DNA from: SZUA-444 sp965226565 | GTDB taxonomy: Bacteria > Bacillota > Clostridia > Oscillospirales > Ruminococcaceae | Assembly (NCBI GenBank): GCA_965226565.1 | Contig: CBDDDI010000006.1 | Span: 124,001-188,000, forward strand | DNA: 64,000 nucleotides | Direction of reading: 5' to 3' | Part shown: positions 63,421 through 64,000 of the stretch, in pieces | Layout: each line of letters starts with the position of its first letter | How positions within the stretch are numbered: the first letter of the stretch is position 1 | Program-made: the position numbers and the translations under genes | The notes under the pieces: model-generated | What the model was told of the DNA's origin: nothing | Database searches by the model: none | The model's input: the letters and a program-made list of their open reading frames with translations, nothing else

Positions 63421-64000
63421 ATGGTAAATAAGGTTATGAAGAAAAGTTTATCAGTTGTTTTAGCAGTAGTTATGATTTTTACAACATTGATAACAAGTAA
63501 TTTAACTAGCATTAAAGCGTTTGCAAAAGATGATAGTTATGTTGGAGTAAGAGAGTTTTATAAAGCACAAGTGTGGCTTAATGAAAATTATACAGGAAAA
63601 CCAGGATATAAACCTGTTGAGGAAAATGGTAGAACAGGTTCTAAATTAATGAAAGCTTTAGTAACTGCTTTGCAAATTGAACTTGGAATTTCAGGAGCTA
63701 ATGGATATTTTGGTAAACAAACTACGTCTAAAACACCAACGTTAAGATATGGAAATGAAAATATTTATGTAAAAATATTGCAACATGGTTTGTATTGTAA
63801 AGGATATAATCCAACTGGAACTACAGGATATTTTGGAAAAAATACTAAAAAAGCTGTACAAAAACTTCAATCTGATGCTGGATTTGAAGCAAGTGGAATA
63901 GTTACACCGATGTTTTTCAAAGCTATTTTAAATAGTGATGCATTGGTGTTAATTCATGGTGGAGATAGTAAAATAAGAAGTATGCAACAAACACTTAATA
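63421..64000 (+). CDS. Exported peptidoglycan-binding protein, 5' part (cut by window end)
   Basis: Starts at ATG 63421 with AGGAG upstream. Signal peptide (about 1-38), then AQVWLNENYTG and peptidoglycan-binding domains (LRYGNENIYVKILQHGLYCK), closely matching the N-terminus of the Rhs protein at 29946. It is likely a second Rhs-type toxin or a shorter relative; the diagnostic part is outside the window. Confidence 0.8.
   Translation, partial: MVNKVMKKSLSVVLAVVMIFTTLITSNLTSIKAFAKDDSYVGVREFYKAQVWLNENYTGKPGYKPVEENGRTGSKLMKALVTALQIELGISGANGYFGKQTTSKTPTLRYGNENIYVKILQHGLYCKGYNPTGTTGYFGKNTKKAVQKLQSDAGFEASGIVTPMFFKAILNSDALVLIHGGDSKIRSMQQTLN

Overview
The window is a very AT-rich stretch of a Gram-positive anaerobe, most likely a Clostridia-class member of the Bacillota. 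This rests on [FeFe] hydrogenases, NfnAB, Rex-type operators, lipoproteins with lipoboxes, strong AGGAGG ribosome binding sites and a sortase-type surface protein. No rRNA or tRNA genes were found. All calls were made by eye from sequence motifs; no database search was run.

Layout: 1-0.7 kb, tandem copies of a 96-residue unknown protein. 1.1-4.0 kb, a siderophore/iron-type ABC importer. 4.0-4.4 kb, a small CRISPR array. 4.9-10.7 kb, two lipoproteins and a leucine-rich-repeat cell-wall protein. 11.2-13 kb, an RNA uridine methyltransferase and an unknown protein. 13-22.4 kb, a redox block: LysR regulator, 2Fe-2S protein, sensory-type [FeFe] hydrogenase with PAS, SpoIIE-type phosphatase, [FeFe] hydrogenase, iron alcohol dehydrogenase and NfnAB. 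Rex-like operators lie before the hydrogenase operon and the dehydrogenase. 22.6-27.6 kb, a nucleoside salvage cluster. 27.8-29.7 kb, a GntR-controlled ABC transporter. 29.9-36.4 kb, a 2042-residue Rhs/YD-repeat polymorphic toxin and a membrane protein. 36.6-40.8 kb, a type VI-A CRISPR locus: cas13a with an array on each side. 41-43.8 kb, two divergent chemoreceptor-like proteins. 44-46.9 kb, copper export (copA, csoR). 47.6-51.7 kb, a MarR-controlled hydrolase/transporter cluster. 51.9-58.2 kb, two duplicated operons of secreted and membrane-anchored proteins plus a MacB-like ABC protein. 58.5-62.5 kb, a radical SAM/SPASM peptide maturase, an MFS exporter and a decayed ABC transporter. 62.8-64 kb, an Ltp-domain protein and the start of a second peptidoglycan-binding (probably Rhs-type) protein.

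The standout system is the Cas13a locus. The protein has both HEPN motifs (R368-N-x3-H373 and R1015-N-x3-H1020). Its eight spacers sit in three short arrays: two flank the gene and the third lies 32 kb away behind the iron transporter. All three share a leader containing a conserved palindrome directly before the first repeat. No cas1 or cas2 is present. The locus sits among other conflict-type genes: Rhs toxin, Ltp-domain protein, duplicated secreted proteins and peptide maturase remnants.
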